Under the pieces are notes generated by a model, which saw nothing but the letters and a program-made list of their open reading frames with translations, was not told the DNA's origin and searched no databases. This document shows, in pieces, positions 3,729 to 5,271 of a stretch of DNA of 5,271 nucleotides. Position 1 is the first letter of the stretch. Every line of letters begins with the position of its first letter. The DNA is from a bacterium. GTDB lineage: Bacteria; Patescibacteriota; Saccharimonadia; Saccharimonadales; UBA4665. The position numbers were made by a program, and so were the translations under genes. The stretch covers positions 1 to 5,271 of the forward strand of contig JAJZHX010000041.1 of NCBI GenBank assembly GCA_021804315.1, written 5' to 3'.

Positions 3729-5271
3729 ATGAAATTAACAGACAATGAAATTAGAGATGTAATCAAATACCTAGAAGAAGGTAAACCGCTTCCTGATAAA
3801 TACAGATTCATGCTATTTGATGATAAGCGAGAGGTTGAACTTGTCTGGAATGGTAAAACAAACGAAATGACAAATACAGTTCTACCTTTTCAAACCATTG
3901 AAGTCATTGATGAACCCAGAAGCGAAGAACAAACATCACTACAACAAGGCTTATTTGATTTTTCAGGCAGACAAATTAGTGGCTGGACGAACAAGTTAAT
4001 CTGGGGCGATAACAAGTTAATACTATCAAGCCTTAAAAATGGTCCACTACGACAAGAAATTGAAGACCAAGGCGGAATCAAACTTATTTATATAGACCCG
4101 CCATTTGATGTTGGTGCAGACTTTAGTATGAATATTCAAATTGGCGATGAACAGCTCACTAAGCAGCCTTCAGTACTAGAAGAATTAGCTTATAGGGATA
4201 CTTGGGGGCTTGGTGTTGATAGTTTCATAGCAATGATTTACGAAAGAATAAGACTTATAAAAGACCTCCTCGCAGATGGCGGGACATTGTATGTTCATTG
4301 CGATTGGCGCGTCAACTCCTTGATAAGACTGGTCTGTGACGAGGTGTTTGGTAAAGACAGCATAGTCAATGAAATCATATGGGCTTATAAGGGTCCATCT
4401 CCAGTAAAAACCTTCTTTCCCCAAAAGCACGATTCTATATACGTCTATTCTAAAGAGGGCCAGAGAACATTTAATTATAAGGATATTTTAATTCCTTATG
4501 ACGAAGCAACCATCAACAGAAGAAAGCATGCGGAGTCCACTAAGGGTGGGATACATTTTACTGGTAAAGACATAGAAGATTATTCTTCTGGTCGTGTTCC
4601 CCAAGATTGGTGGGACGACATTCCCTCAGGCGGACAAATTTCTAGAGACGAACTGCTAGGTTATCCCACGCAAAAACCAATAAAATTGCTAGAGAGAATT
4701 ATAAAAGCATCTTCATCGGAAGGTGACATAGTTGCAGATTTTTTTGCTGGTTCGGGGACCACCATGGCTGTTGCCGAGAAATTAGGTAGAAAATGGATTG
4801 GCTCAGACCTTGGTAAGTTTTCAATTCATACAGCAAGAAAACGTATGATTGCAGTACAACGACAGCTTAAAAAAGATGGTGAGAATTATCGTGCTTTTGA
4901 AATCCTGAACTTAGGTAGATATGAAAGACAGCATTATGTTGGAGTTAATACGAATCTTAGAGTAGAAGAACAAGAAAGCCAATCGGCCAAAAAAGAAAAC
5001 GACTTCGTAATCCTTATAACAAAGGCTTACAAAGCAGAGCCAATACAAGGATTTAGAACATTCCAGGCACAAAGAGCATCAAGATTAGTATCTATTGGCC
5101 CTATAAATTTGCCAGTATCTAGGCTATATGTAGACAAAGTGATTGAGGAAGCTATAGAAAAAGGCATTACTAAAGTAGATATTCTAGCTTTTGAATTTGA
5201 AATGGGATTAAGTCCTGCTGCTCAAGATGATGCTAGAAATAAAGGCGTTGATGTTGCTCTTAAATATATTC
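3729..5271 (+). CDS. DNA methyltransferase, beta class, type III Mod-like (3' end outside the window)
   Basis: The first 514 codons are open with no stop; the gene continues past the window edge. An N-terminal extension (24-63) includes [17 protein letters not shown] and [14 protein letters not shown]. The catalytic motif IV DPPF is at 123-126 ([14 protein letters not shown]). A probable target-recognition region spans about 210-300. Motif X-like [15 protein letters not shown] is at 311-325, and the AdoMet-binding motif I FAGSGTT at 339-345 ([26 protein letters not shown]). The order IV, then recognition region, then X and I is that of beta-class amino-methyltransferases, which include type III Mod subunits; these transfer a methyl group from AdoMet to adenine N6 or cytosine N4. 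Both catalytic motifs are intact. Downstream, residues about 425-514 form an extra domain ([27 protein letters not shown]) that I associate with large Mod-like proteins. A restriction or helicase partner might follow but cannot be seen. The start is supported by GGAG 8 nt upstream. Adenine specificity is likely, not proven. Confidence 0.9.
   Translation, partial: MKLTDNEIRDVIKYLEEGKPLPDKYRFMLFDDKREVELVWNGKTNEMTNTVLPFQTIEVIDEPRSEEQTSLQQGLFDFSGRQISGWTNKLIWGDNKLILSSLKNGPLRQEIEDQGGIKLIYIDPPFDVGADFSMNIQIGDEQLTKQPSVLEELAYRDTWGLGVDSFIAMIYERIRLIKDLLADGGTLYVHCDWRVNSLIRLVCDEVFGKDSIVNEIIWAYKGPSPVKTFFPQKHDSIYVYSKEGQRTFNYKDILIPYDEATINRRKHAESTKGGIHFTGKDIEDYSSGRVPQDWWDDIPSGGQISRDELLGYPTQKPIKLLERIIKASSSEGDIVADFFAGSGTTMAVAEKLGRKWIGSDLGKFSIHTARKRMIAVQRQLKKDGENYRAFEILNLGRYERQHYVGVNTNLRVEEQESQSAKKENDFVILITKAYKAEPIQGFRTFQAQRASRLVSIGPINLPVSRLYVDKVIEEAIEKGITKVDILAFEFEMGLSPAAQDDARNKGVDVALKYI

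Noticed and set aside
1..5271. CRISPR array or insertion sequence
   Set aside because: No regularly spaced direct repeats, no transposase gene and no terminal inverted repeats with target duplication were found.

Overview
The window is AT-rich bacterial DNA using an ordinary genetic code: the complete genes end in TAA, TAG or TGA, and no in-frame TGA has to be read through. Several proteins look like the poorly characterised small families common in host-dependent low-GC bacteria of the Patescibacteria/Saccharibacteria type. That placement is a tentative impression; there is no rRNA or other marker here. The mix of genes (a phage-type helix-turn-helix protein, an ASCH protein, a DNA methyltransferase and unknown surface genes) suggests an accessory region.

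Left part, minus strand (about 26-2460): a compact three-gene operon reads leftward. It begins at a candidate promoter near 2431-2459 that has a 13-bp palindrome in its spacer, and is followed by an unusually long leader of about 210 nt. The genes are a membrane-anchored protein with a long Ser/Asn/Thr-rich stalk and a beta-rich outer domain (1428-2210), a cytosolic-looking protein with a C-terminal SHOCT segment (815-1405), and a basic protein with a C-terminal helix-turn-helix-like region (91-780). A terminator hairpin with a perfect 9-bp stem closes the operon at 26-57.

The leader (about 2213-2424) is the most unusual part. Read on the minus strand it can form a three-way junction (P1 6 bp, P2 10 bp with a bulge, P3 perfect 10 bp) and a second hairpin domain. 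The two terminal loops carry a 10-bp complement to each other, giving a potential kissing-loop or pseudoknot. Several helices use G-U pairs that work only in the minus-strand RNA, so I read it as an RNA structure rather than a DNA site. I do not recognise it as a known riboswitch or ribozyme.

Middle (2517-3516): a small ASCH-domain gene on the minus strand, probably leaderless, is divergent from a phage-type helix-turn-helix gene on the plus strand. The shared 142-bp gap holds promoter-like elements for both and an 11-bp palindrome.

Right part (3729-5271): the first 514 codons of a large beta-class DNA methyltransferase related to type III Mod proteins, with its own promoter and ribosome binding site. 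It runs off the window, so any partner nuclease or helicase is out of view.
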